From M55B129 sp034189085 (lineage in GTDB: Bacteria > Bacillota > Dethiobacteria > DTU022): 23,648 bases of DNA. The notes beneath the pieces are model-generated. The model did no database searches. It was given only the letters and a program-made list of their open reading frames with translations, and had not been told where the DNA came from. The stretch lies in NCBI GenBank assembly GCA_034189085.1, contig JAXHVH010000038.1, positions 1-23,648 of the forward strand. The letters are read 5' to 3'. How positions within the stretch are numbered: position 1 is the first letter of the stretch; every line of letters begins with the position of its first letter. A program made the translations under genes and the position numbers. Shown in pieces: positions 14,401 to 22,402 of the stretch.

Positions 14401-15980
14401 TATTCCCATTCAATCGTCCCGGGAGGTTTGGAAGTAATATCATAGACCACCCTGGCCGCTTCGGGAATTTCACCGGTGATGCGGGCCGACACTTTTTCCA
14501 GAAGGTCGTGGGGCAGGCGAGCCCAATCGGCAGTCATGGCATCCTCGGAAACAACAGCCCGCAGGGCAATTACCGGACCATAATGGCGGTCATCCCCCTT
14601 CACACCTACCACATTGATTCCTGTTAACACGGCAAAATACTGCCATAACTCCCCGGCCTGCTCAGTTTTACCCACTTCTTCGCGAAAAATAGCATCCGCT
14701 TTCTGCAACAGGGTTAATTTTTCCTCAGTTACCTCACCGATAATGCGCACGGCCAGTCCCGGGCCCGGGAAGGGTTGCCTTTTCAAAACTGATTCGGGCA
14801 ATCCCAGTTCGGCACCCACCAAACGGACTTCGTCCTTAAAAAGTTCCCGCAGCGGTTCGATGAGATCAAAACCCAGTTCTTCAGGCAGCCCGCCTACATT
14901 ATGGTGTGATTTAATAACGGCGGCACCATTTATTGAACCGCTCTCGATCACATCGGGATAAATTGTTCCCTGGGCCAGGAAAGAAATATCGCCCGTGGAA
15001 AGGGCTTTTTCCTTGAAAACAGCGATAAATTCTGCACCGATAATTTTTCTTTTTTCCTCCGGATCAGTAACCCCGGCCAGCTTCTGCAGAAAACGCTCCC
15101 GGGCGTCAATATGCACGAACCGACCACTCAGCCTTTCGCTGAAAAGCTTGCTCACCTGCCTGGCTTCATCAAGCCTCAACAGCCCGTGATCCACAAATAT
15201 ATATATGGCTCTCTCTCCAAGGGCCCGGTCGAGCATAAAAGCAACCACCGTTGAATCGACTCCGCCGCTCAGGGCACAGACAACTTTATCTTCTTCACCC
15301 ACAGCCTCCCTGATCTCGAGCACAGCATCTTCGACAAAACTGCGCGGGCTCCAGGTTCGGCTGCACTGGCAGACATTATATAGAAAACTCTGCAAAACGC
15401 TGCCCCCTCCCGGGGTATGAAATACCTCGGGGTGGAATTGAAGGCCATATATCTTTCGGTCGTGATCGCCGATGGCTGCAATGGCACCGTTTTCGGTGCG
15501 GGCCATCACTGCAAATCCGGGTGGTGCTTCCAGGACCTCGTCCTGGTGGCTCATCCAGCCATAGAGCGCTTCCCTGTTTTTAAAGAGATCATCTATGAAA
15601 AGTGGTTCAGCCTCGATTATCTCGAAAGTAGTCCTGCCAAATTCCGAACGAGCGCCTTTTTTTACCGTTCCGCCAAGATCCCTTGCCAGCAGCTGCATTC
15701 CGTAACATATGCCCAAAATGGGTATTCCTCCCTCATATATTTTCGGATCACACTGTGGCGCATCAGGGCCATAAACGCTGGCCGGGCTGCCCGAAAGGAT
15801 TATGCCGGCAGGCTCAGCCTCTTTGATCTCATTCCAGGAAGTATTGTGAGGCATCAGCTCACAGTAAACCCCTGCTTCTCTTATCCTGCGAGCAATGAGC
15901 ATACTGTACTGGCCACCAAAATCGAGGATAATCACTTTCTCACGCATACTTGTTGATTTCTGGGACAGAAAATGCTCCAT
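14400..15980 (-). CDS. guaA: GMP synthase (glutamine-hydrolysing)
   Basis: 526 aa from the chosen ATG. The glutaminase domain has Cys92 (GICYGMQ) and His183/Glu185 (QFHPEV). The ATP pyrophosphatase P-loop is SGGVDS (238-243). The C-terminal dimerisation domain ends P-G-T-I-E-W-E as in most GuaA. It converts XMP to GMP. The ATG at 15980 has GGAAGGAG with 8-nt spacing. A later ATG at 15947, where family similarity begins, has no such site, and the longest open frame (16049) would overlap purF. It lies 23 bp downstream of purF, so the two purine genes form an operon. Confidence 0.96.
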   Translation of the reverse strand: MEHFLSQKSTSMREKVIILDFGGQYSMLIARRIREAGVYCELMPHNTSWNEIKEAEPAGIILSGSPASVYGPDAPQCDPKIYEGGIPILGICYGMQLLARDLGGTVKKGARSEFGRTTFEIIEAEPLFIDDLFKNREALYGWMSHQDEVLEAPPGFAVMARTENGAIAAIGDHDRKIYGLQFHPEVFHTPGGGSVLQSFLYNVCQCSRTWSPRSFVEDAVLEIREAVGEEDKVVCALSGGVDSTVVAFMLDRALGERAIYIFVDHGLLRLDEARQVSKLFSERLSGRFVHIDARERFLQKLAGVTDPEEKRKIIGAEFIAVFKEKALSTGDISFLAQGTIYPDVIESGSINGAAVIKSHHNVGGLPEELGFDLIEPLRELFKDEVRLVGAELGLPESVLKRQPFPGPGLAVRIIGEVTEEKLTLLQKADAIFREEVGKTEQAGELWQYFAVLTGINVVGVKGDDRHYGPVIALRAVVSEDAMTADWARLPHDLLEKVSARITGEIPEAARVVYDITSKPPGTIEWE

Positions 15981-16003
15981 GAACAGATCTCCTTCCTTTT
16001 TTC

Positions 16004-17428
16004 CTAACGTCCCACGTCGGGATAACAACCCGTAAAGCAGGCGGTGCAATAATTTTCCGCACCTCTGCCGGCAGAACTGTACAGATCTTCAGGCCTGGCA
16101 AAGGTTACTGAGTCAGCCCCGATTGAAGCGGCCAGGTAGGACAGGCTCTCTCCGGGTACCGCCAGATCGGATGCCACAGGAATGTCAATACCATAATAAC
16201 ATGGGAAACGATAAGGCGGCGAGGCTATGCAGAGATGAACCGCGGCAGCGCCGGCAGCACGGAGAAGTTCAATCAGCACCCTGGCCGTAGTTCCCCGTAC
16301 CAGGGAATCATCAACAAGGGCTACCCGTTTGCCCCTGACTAAAGCAGCAATGGGATTGAATTTCAGGCGGACGGCCACTTCACGCCCGGCCCTGCTGGGC
16401 TCAATAAAAGTACGACCCACATACGGATTACGATGCACAGCCCATTCCAGGGGGATCCCCAGTTCGTCAGCCAGTCCAATCCCCGCCGATATTCCCGAAT
16501 CCGGTGATGGAATAACCATGTCTACAGAAGCAGGAATGCGTCCGGCCAGTTTCCGGCCTACTTGTTCGCGGAAAAGGTGGACGCTGACACCGTCTATAAC
16601 ACTATCCGGCCGGGCAAAATAAACATATTCGAAGATACAGAGTGAAGCTTTATCCGCCGCGGGGACAGAATACGAGCTTAATAAACTGCCAACCGCGGAA
16701 ACAATTTCACCCTGGTTGATGTCCCGGACAAATGAAGCACCCACTGTGTCAAGAGCAGCTGTTTCAGAAGCAAAGACTGATGCTCCGTTCAATCTGCCGA
16801 GGACAAGCGGCCGAAACCCACCGGGGTCGCGAAAGGCAACCACTTCTCGCCCATCTGTGACCACGGCAGCATATGCACCCTTAACAAGGTTTACGGTTTT
16901 CCGTACAGCCTCACTCAGCCCGAGGTGACGATGCTGAAAAATATAAGTTAGTATTATCTCACTGTCCGAGGTACTATGGAAAATATGCCCTTCTTCAAGC
17001 AATTTCTGGTGAAGATAGGCTGTATTGGTCAGGTTGCCGTTATGAGCCAGGGCAATGGCGCCGCCATCGTGAGAACGCGCCAGCAGGGGCTGAGCATTGG
17101 CCGGTTTGCTTGAACCAGTTGTTGAATAGCGAACATGACCGAGGATCGTATTTGCTGTAATTGAGGAAAGTGAGCGACTGGTAAAAACCCGATCAACAAG
17201 CCCCATGCCTTTCAGCAGATCCAGCCTTCCCGGACTGCCATATGCCATTCCGGCACTTTCCTGACCCCGGTGCTGCAGGGCAAGCAGCCCCAGGTAGGCC
17301 AGCATTGCTGCCCGGCCCGGCCCCCGGTAACCGGTAAGAGCAAATATACCACACTTTTCCCGCGGTTTTTCCAGATCTTCTGTTATAAAACTGGCAGAAT
17401 TATTTACGGTTTTATTGATCGGCAGCAT
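16004..17428 (-). CDS. purF: Amidophosphoribosyltransferase PurF
   Basis: 474 aa. Residues 1-25 are a probable propeptide, after which Cys26 (K-C-G-I-F-A) would be the N-terminal nucleophile of the Ntn-type glutaminase. The PRPP-binding loop reads ALVDDSLVRGTTAR. Cysteines in S-L-C-I-F-E-Y, F-P-C-Y-Y and Y-C-T-A-C-F match the four ligands of the 4Fe-4S cluster in the Bacillus-type enzyme. It makes phosphoribosylamine, the first step of purine synthesis. The start is uncertain: the ATG at 17428 has GGGGA directly before it rather than at normal spacing. It follows the GYF/propeller gene by only 32 bp. Confidence 0.95.
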   Translation of the reverse strand: MLPINKTVNNSASFITEDLEKPREKCGIFALTGYRGPGRAAMLAYLGLLALQHRGQESAGMAYGSPGRLDLLKGMGLVDRVFTSRSLSSITANTILGHVRYSTTGSSKPANAQPLLARSHDGGAIALAHNGNLTNTAYLHQKLLEEGHIFHSTSDSEIILTYIFQHRHLGLSEAVRKTVNLVKGAYAAVVTDGREVVAFRDPGGFRPLVLGRLNGASVFASETAALDTVGASFVRDINQGEIVSAVGSLLSSYSVPAADKASLCIFEYVYFARPDSVIDGVSVHLFREQVGRKLAGRIPASVDMVIPSPDSGISAGIGLADELGIPLEWAVHRNPYVGRTFIEPSRAGREVAVRLKFNPIAALVRGKRVALVDDSLVRGTTARVLIELLRAAGAAAVHLCIASPPYRFPCYYGIDIPVASDLAVPGESLSYLAASIGADSVTFARPEDLYSSAGRGAENYCTACFTGCYPDVGR

Positions 17429-17460
17429 TCCCCAATCCAGTAATCTCTTTTCAATCGTTT

Positions 17461-18786
17461 TTAAATACCCTGGTCGGCAAAGCTTCGACCCGAACCATCT
17501 AATTTAATTTTGTACAATGTGTCGTCTTCGTTGTGATCAAGGTAATATATCCAATCACCTGCTACTACTATGTATCGTACTGCTTCCGGAGTAACCTGTT
17601 CCAGAACACTCCCATCAGTCCTTATCCTGGTTAGAGCAAAGCCTTCATCTTCTGCAGCATAATAAAGCCAATCGCCCACCAGGTTAACAAACCAGGCCGG
17701 GTAATCGGTCAGTGCTTCTTTTCCCGTTCCATCAATACGAATCCTGTAAAGGCGGGAATTATCACCCATATTGGTGTAATATAGCCAACCGTCATCTGAT
17801 ACGTTCAGCCCACCGGATGGTTCATTATTAACCTGTTCCTTCCCCGTCCCATCAGTTTTCATTCGATAGATAGTTTCATTATCATCAAGATTAACGTAAT
17901 AAAGCCAGTCGCCGGCTACATTGAGGAACCAGGCCGCATCGTCTCCCAGGCGCACCTGGGGGCCACCATTGGCACTGACCCTGTAAATCCTGTTTTGATC
18001 ATTTTCATTGAGATAAAATAGTTCACTGTCAACAAGAGTGACAAACCAGGCTCCCCCGTCAGTCAGGGGAGTGCATTCACTTCCATCAGTCTTAATACGG
18101 TAAAGGCGGTTATCATCATCACGGTTGCTGTAAAATATCCAATCCTCGAGGCTGTTGATAAACCATGCCGAATCGGCACTTATTAAACGGACCCCACCCA
18201 AATAATCAGCATGGGCAAGAGCACCGCCCTCGTTACTGCGGAAAATTATCCCGTCCTCGACCGGTACAGCCAGCCCACCGTTGACAATGTTGCCGGCTGT
18301 ATTTCCCCTGCCCGAAAGAAAAAACAAATCGGTTTCTTCGACGGGTTCCTCCGCCAGTTCCTCCGGGGGATCCCACGGAGAGTCTTCAGCCGGTTCTTCT
18401 ACCTGAGAAACAGGAACTGCAGCCTCCCCATCATCCTGATCAACACCGCGGTAAAAAACAAAATAATAGATCGCTCCAGCGGCAATCAGAAGGAATAAAA
18501 CAGCAGCAACCGTGATCACAGGTGCCATATTTTTCTTTCCTCCAGCGCCCTTTCCTGCCACCTTCTTTGTGCCGGTTCCGGCAGGTGGAGGTGGTGCAGA
18601 GGTTACAAAATCAGGTATGCCGGTAAGACCAGGCACCTGGCTGGCGCTGGTCCACTCGCCAAGGACCTGATGCCAGACCCTGTCAGTCGGCTCGATATTG
18701 CCAGCCTTTGATTCTTCCCAGAGCTGTTGCCAGCTGAAAGGGCCTCTCTGCTGACCCTCCTTATACAAATACCAATCTTCAGCCAT
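17461..18786 (-). CDS. GYF_2-domain membrane protein with seven-repeat propeller-like ectodomain (DUF5050 type)
   Basis: 441 aa. Residues 1-58 are a GYF_2 (DUF4339-like) domain: W-Y-L-Y-K-E-G, G-P-F-S and a final W-T. A Gly/Pro/Lys linker follows, then a membrane helix (88-111), an acidic linker, and seven repeats of about 44 residues (from about 165 to the end). Repeats share A-W-F-x-N, D-W-L-Y-Y-x-N and Y-R-x-x-T-D-G-T-G. This looks like a DUF5050/LDL-receptor-like beta-propeller outside the cell, with the GYF_2 domain in the cytoplasm. The ATG abuts the stop of the Lgt-like gene (TAAATG), with GGGAGG at 8-nt spacing, so the two are coupled. Function unknown; a binding or sensing role is a guess. 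Confidence 0.88.
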   Translation of the reverse strand: MAEDWYLYKEGQQRGPFSWQQLWEESKAGNIEPTDRVWHQVLGEWTSASQVPGLTGIPDFVTSAPPPPAGTGTKKVAGKGAGGKKNMAPVITVAAVLFLLIAAGAIYYFVFYRGVDQDDGEAAVPVSQVEEPAEDSPWDPPEELAEEPVEETDLFFLSGRGNTAGNIVNGGLAVPVEDGIIFRSNEGGALAHADYLGGVRLISADSAWFINSLEDWIFYSNRDDDNRLYRIKTDGSECTPLTDGGAWFVTLVDSELFYLNENDQNRIYRVSANGGPQVRLGDDAAWFLNVAGDWLYYVNLDDNETIYRMKTDGTGKEQVNNEPSGGLNVSDDGWLYYTNMGDNSRLYRIRIDGTGKEALTDYPAWFVNLVGDWLYYAAEDEGFALTRIRTDGSVLEQVTPEAVRYIVVAGDWIYYLDHNEDDTLYKIKLDGSGRSFADQGI

Positions 18787-19611
18787 TTAAACCGCCTCCC
18801 GATTCTTTGTCGACCCGATGATTTTATATAACCAGCAAGCAAATATTAAAAAAGCCAGCCCGTAGACAAGAGGCCCGCGAATCAAGTTGGATAGCGGACT
18901 GGCCTGGGAAAAGTCACGAAAAAAATAGGTAACAAACCGACCTGCTGTAAAAACAAGACCAAATACAGCTGCTGCCGCACCATCACCAGTCCTTCTCCGG
19001 TAAACCAGCCATGAGACCAAAGCCGCCAGCAGTCCGGCAGCCATTTCGTAAAGCTGGGTCGGATGAACAGGCTGTGGTACTAATAAAAAAGGCGATTCTG
19101 TAAAATAAACCTGGTTGATATGAACCGGCGAACCGATAGGAAAAACCACTGCCCAGGGCAGATCAGTCACTTTTCCATAACAGCAGCCATTAAGGAAACA
19201 GCCAATTCTTGCTATCGCCGTTCCTACACCCACATGGGGAGCCAAAGTATCGGTCAGTTTCAGAAAAGGCAGGCCCAATATTTTAGCCAGGAGCCACCAG
19301 GCAAGCAGGGCTGCAGCCAGACCGCCAAAGAGAGTGAAATTGCGAAAACTAATTTCGCCCAGAAGGTCGGGGTTGGCGATCATTTCCTCAAAATAAAGCA
19401 GTCCGTAAAGCAGTCGTGCCCCGATAAAAAAAGATATTATCACCACCAGCAGGACGGCAGTTGTTTTAAAAAATCCCAGGCGGGAACGGCGAAAATGGTA
19501 CACTGCAGCCACTGCCAAATATAAGAGCGCCACCATTCCAAAAAAACGGTAAGCAGTGATGGAAATAACACTGCCGCCACTCAGATCGATAGTAAAAAGA
19601 ACAGGGTGCAT
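18787..19611 (-). CDS. Lgt-like membrane protein (prolipoprotein diacylglyceryl transferase family, diverged)
   Basis: 274 aa, about seven membrane helices, starting MHPVLF as Lgt proteins do. The Lgt signature appears as ARIGCFLNGCCYG (134-146), followed by H-P-T-Q-L-Y-E (183-189) and G-R-F-V-T-Y-F-F-R near 224-232. Compared with E. coli Lgt (R-F-G-N-F-I-N-G-E-L-W-G), Arg143 and Gly154 are kept, but Asn146 and Glu151 both become cysteine. The region of His103 reads T-L-F-G-G. It may be an altered-function member rather than the housekeeping Lgt. GGGGAG lies 6 nt before the ATG. It lies between two GYF_2 membrane protein genes, 42 bp after one and directly abutting the other. Confidence 0.8.
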   Translation of the reverse strand: MHPVLFTIDLSGGSVISITAYRFFGMVALLYLAVAAVYHFRRSRLGFFKTTAVLLVVIISFFIGARLLYGLLYFEEMIANPDLLGEISFRNFTLFGGLAAALLAWWLLAKILGLPFLKLTDTLAPHVGVGTAIARIGCFLNGCCYGKVTDLPWAVVFPIGSPVHINQVYFTESPFLLVPQPVHPTQLYEMAAGLLAALVSWLVYRRRTGDGAAAAVFGLVFTAGRFVTYFFRDFSQASPLSNLIRGPLVYGLAFLIFACWLYKIIGSTKNREAV

Positions 19612-19623
19612 TGATAACTCCCC

Positions 19624-19641
19624 GGGCTGAGAAAACAGCCC
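19624..19641 (-). other. Short hairpin before the Lgt-like gene
   Basis: On the minus strand GGGCTG and CAGCCC form a 6-bp stem with a 6-base loop. It lies between the stop of the 817-aa gene and the GGGGAG ribosome binding site of the Lgt-like gene. No T run follows, so it is not a normal terminator. It could influence translation or RNA stability. Confidence 0.35.
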
Positions 19642-19653
19642 TCACGAAGCCCA

Positions 19654-22107
19654 TTACGGGCCGACTCGCTGAACCCGCCAGACTCCTGACATAACATCAG
19701 GCTTATTGTTGCCTGTCGGAACCGAAAAAGTGCCGCTCAGAGTATCCTTGCCGCTCGTCTGGCCGGTAAAGATCATTTCCAGTCCTTCATCGGAAAAACT
19801 GAATTTAACCGTTCCATTCTCATACAGGGCCTCAATATAACGCTCCTCCGATGCCTCAGCGGCATTTTCTTCCGGGAGGACCGCATCAAAACGAATCAAA
19901 GCTGAGCCGGTATAGAAATTTTCTGTTTCTGTCTCCTGGAATTCCAGGACCATGGGAACATCAGTATCCAGAAGAGTCTGCATTAACTCTTTAATCGCTT
20001 CGATCATCGCCTGGTACATTGCTTCACCGAGATTTTCTTCGCAGCCTTCCACTGCTTCTTTTGCTTCCGGTGATGGGTTCGGACTATCCATTTCAAGAAA
20101 AGCGGAATAGGTAAGAGTCCAGTTTCCTTCCCACCTGCCGGCAAGCTCCGGTGCTCCAAGATCAAAAACAACTTCGACCACGCCACCCGGATCCGGGAGC
20201 TTCAGATCGACTTCCAGCTCGTCTTCCCCATCAGGCCCGAGACCGGAAAGAACCACTTTACCTGAAGGCTCGGCATTCATCAATCCCAAAAGGGTGCACT
20301 GCATTTCCCAGATCCCGTCTTCATCGGTAAATCCAGACCAGCGATCCTGGTTACGGCCCATATCAATGGCAACCGGCAGCTCTTCGATCTTGATTGGCTC
20401 TTCTGACTCTTCCATTTCTTCGGGGACGACCACTCGGACCCTGATTTTATAAACACTGTTCAGCATACGGGCTACCCGACGTGCTTCGTTGTTGTAAAAA
20501 TTCTCCGTCCGTTCATACCTGATCTGGCGGGCCAAACGGCGAAATACCGGCTGCAGTGAATTGACCAGCTCAGCCTTGTGGTTCTCAGCTATACTTTTTT
20601 CCAGGGTAGGATTGTCACCACCCGAATAGCTAAACCCCTGCCCCATGTCGCCAAAGACAAAACTCATGCCTTTTGGATCATTCCAGAAGGCATAGACATA
20701 GCTGTCAATCGCTTCGGCAATTTTCTTTTCGGCATCTTCAGGTGAAGAAGAATCTTTAATGATCCAGTAAAATGTTTTATACCAATCAACATTGTTTTTT
20801 ACTTTAAAACCGGGCAGAGTCGAGTATTTCGAGTTCCGGTAATAATACTTTTTGTAAGCATCAACATACATCTGCTCACGACCGGCAATAGCGGTGGAAG
20901 CAAATTTGTTGAGACTGTAATCTATAGCAAAAACACCCACCGATGCAATCTTTATTGCTGAAGTCCCCCATTTACCCAGGGCATAATTACCCAGGCCCTT
21001 GGTAAAACCGAGAACAGCCGGGGCGGGATTGTCCTGATCGAGATTGATGGCCAGGTTGACAAAAGCCAAACCGAGTCCCATCTCTCCCATGGCCCTATTG
21101 ATGCTGTTAAGGGTGGAAACTTCAATTACTTCTTCCAGGAAGGTAGATCCTGTCCCGATTACCCCAAACATTTCAGTCGCCGAGTCCCAACCCATTTTTA
21201 CTGCACCATCGCCGGGAGTGCCTCCTGATCCCATTTCAGAAAGGAGATCAGCAACCTCATCTATTTCAAGGCTGTAAGCACTTGCCGGCAAAAATATTGG
21301 CCGGCTGACCACGGCCATAGGTGAATCGGGATCGCTCGACGAACGCTTTACTTTAGCAAAATCTGTCAGATGATATGTATAAAGGGTGAGAATACCTTTT
21401 GCCGGATCTACATCATGAACTACCTGATCCCAGGTTCCTCTTTCCTCATTATAGTAGAGGGCACCGTAATAATGTTCAGCGCTTTCCCCCTGGGGAATAT
21501 CCGACGACTCATATGGAATCTCAATCTCCATTACTCCAGGAAGTTCCGTATAATCACCCAGGGTTATGTTATAAACATCTTCCAGATCTGCGTCTGCAGG
21601 TATAGTTTCGTAATCACCAAGGCGAGTCACATTGAGATCCGTCGGTTCTTCCAGCATATCTCCCGGTATTTTTATCCTCACAGAATCTTCGCGGCCAAAA
21701 ATTTGTTCTTCCTCGGAAGGCTCGACAGTGGTGGAAATAAGAACCCGGTCCCTTCCGCCGAAAGATAGAAAAGGAAGGTCAAGAAAGGTCACAGCAAGAA
21801 AAAGCAAAACCCCAAGCAGGATCACTCCCCCGCCGATCAAACCTGCTGTCAGCAAAGAATTTTTCTTTGGAATTTTTTCTGCCTGCCCGGCAACATCCGA
21901 CCCAGTTGTGATACCATGAGGCACAGGGGAAACAGCAGAACCGGTAAGCTCCGGAATGCGGTCTGCCCGCTGCCAGCTGCCCAGTTCGCTGCTCCACAGA
22001 TAATCGTCACTCTTGATATTACCAGTATGATAAAAATATACAATTTCTTTCCAGCTATAGGGTCCCTGTTTTTCCCCGGAACGACTGAAATACCATTGAC
22101 CTGACAA
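19654..22107 (-). CDS. Large GYF_2-domain membrane protein, unknown function
   Basis: 817 aa. Residues 1-57 form a GYF_2 domain (Q-W-Y-F-S-R-S-G-E-K-Q-G-P-Y-S-W). A membrane helix at about 84-108 suggests N-in topology with a large outside part. That part begins with a ZU5-like beta domain (about 130-250) ending T-Y-H-L-T-D-F-A-K-V. A mostly helical middle region follows, including a short glycine-rich hydrophobic stretch. Next is a region reminiscent of carboxypeptidase-regulatory beta folds, and a C-terminal beta-rich domain opening A-G-R-W-E-G-N-W. The start is TTG at 22107 with AAGGAG 10 nt upstream. I do not recognise the protein as a whole. It shares its GYF_2-helix design with the 441-aa protein two genes downstream. 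Confidence 0.85.
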   Translation of the reverse strand: MSGQWYFSRSGEKQGPYSWKEIVYFYHTGNIKSDDYLWSSELGSWQRADRIPELTGSAVSPVPHGITTGSDVAGQAEKIPKKNSLLTAGLIGGGVILLGVLLFLAVTFLDLPFLSFGGRDRVLISTTVEPSEEEQIFGREDSVRIKIPGDMLEEPTDLNVTRLGDYETIPADADLEDVYNITLGDYTELPGVMEIEIPYESSDIPQGESAEHYYGALYYNEERGTWDQVVHDVDPAKGILTLYTYHLTDFAKVKRSSSDPDSPMAVVSRPIFLPASAYSLEIDEVADLLSEMGSGGTPGDGAVKMGWDSATEMFGVIGTGSTFLEEVIEVSTLNSINRAMGEMGLGLAFVNLAINLDQDNPAPAVLGFTKGLGNYALGKWGTSAIKIASVGVFAIDYSLNKFASTAIAGREQMYVDAYKKYYYRNSKYSTLPGFKVKNNVDWYKTFYWIIKDSSSPEDAEKKIAEAIDSYVYAFWNDPKGMSFVFGDMGQGFSYSGGDNPTLEKSIAENHKAELVNSLQPVFRRLARQIRYERTENFYNNEARRVARMLNSVYKIRVRVVVPEEMEESEEPIKIEELPVAIDMGRNQDRWSGFTDEDGIWEMQCTLLGLMNAEPSGKVVLSGLGPDGEDELEVDLKLPDPGGVVEVVFDLGAPELAGRWEGNWTLTYSAFLEMDSPNPSPEAKEAVEGCEENLGEAMYQAMIEAIKELMQTLLDTDVPMVLEFQETETENFYTGSALIRFDAVLPEENAAEASEERYIEALYENGTVKFSFSDEGLEMIFTGQTSGKDTLSGTFSVPTGNNKPDVMSGVWRVQRVGP

Positions 22108-22133
22108 CGGCCTTCAACTCCTTTGCCTGAAGG

Positions 22134-22153
22134 ATTATTACAGATTGATCTGT
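22134..22153 (-). promoter_or_regulatory. Possible promoter with adjacent dyad, upstream of the 817-aa gene
   Basis: On the minus strand TGT precedes AATAAT (22139-22134), an extended -10-like element 5/6 to consensus. No good -35 is visible. Directly upstream, 22140-22153 is a dyad with ACAGAT/ATCTGT arms around two bases. A dyad in the spacer would suit an operator, but this is weak evidence. Confidence 0.3.
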
Positions 22154-22282
22154 TTCATAGACATACTCAGTCATGCACCACCTGCAGCTGCCAGAATGAT
22201 TTTTGTTTGATTGATATTTAATCATAGCAACATTTTTCCGCTCCTGTCAATCACCAATGATAAGATAAAAATAACTTTTTTG

Positions 22283-22311
22283 TTGACAAAAACTAAAACA
22301 ACCTGTATACT
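22283..22311 (+). promoter_or_regulatory. glnA: Strong glnA promoter
   Basis: The -35 TTGACA (22283-22288) is a perfect match and the -10 TATACT (22306-22311) is 5/6, with the optimal 17-bp spacer. The start point is expected at about 22315-22319. The upstream stretch 22154-22282 is AT-rich and contains small dyads, but no recognised operator. Confidence 0.9.
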
Positions 22312-22318
22312 TTGATTT

Positions 22319-22375
22319 GGGCAAAGACGCCCGCTTGAACAGCAGTAAGTGCTGTCAGCGGGCGTCTTTTCTTTT
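22319..22375 (+). promoter_or_regulatory. glnA leader attenuator (antiterminator-like hairpin and terminator)
   Basis: The transcript begins almost directly with a 4-bp hairpin, GGGC (22319-22322) with GCCC (22329-22332), whose six-base loop is AAAGAC. That loop has A at position 1 and G at position 4, as known for ANTAR-bound hairpins. The GCCC is also part of the 5' arm of a strong terminator. The terminator pairs 22323-22335 with 22357-22369 (13 bp), with an inner 6-bp stem (22339-22344 with 22350-22355), and is followed by TTTTCTTTT. The two structures exclude each other. No gene lies upstream, so the terminator must act on glnA. A second hexaloop hairpin, usual for ANTAR targets, is not clear. 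Confidence 0.75.
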
Positions 22376-22402
22376 ATAATCCATTTGAAGGAGTTGTTAA
22401 AT

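Noticed and set aside
15981..16049. Longer N-terminus of GuaA
   Set aside because: It overlaps purF and lacks a ribosome binding site. The ATG at 15980 has a strong one.
17461..18300. Periodic similar segments resembling DNA repeats
   Set aside because: They are protein-level propeller repeats of about 44 residues within one gene. There is no evenly spaced identical DNA repeat and no CRISPR array in the window.
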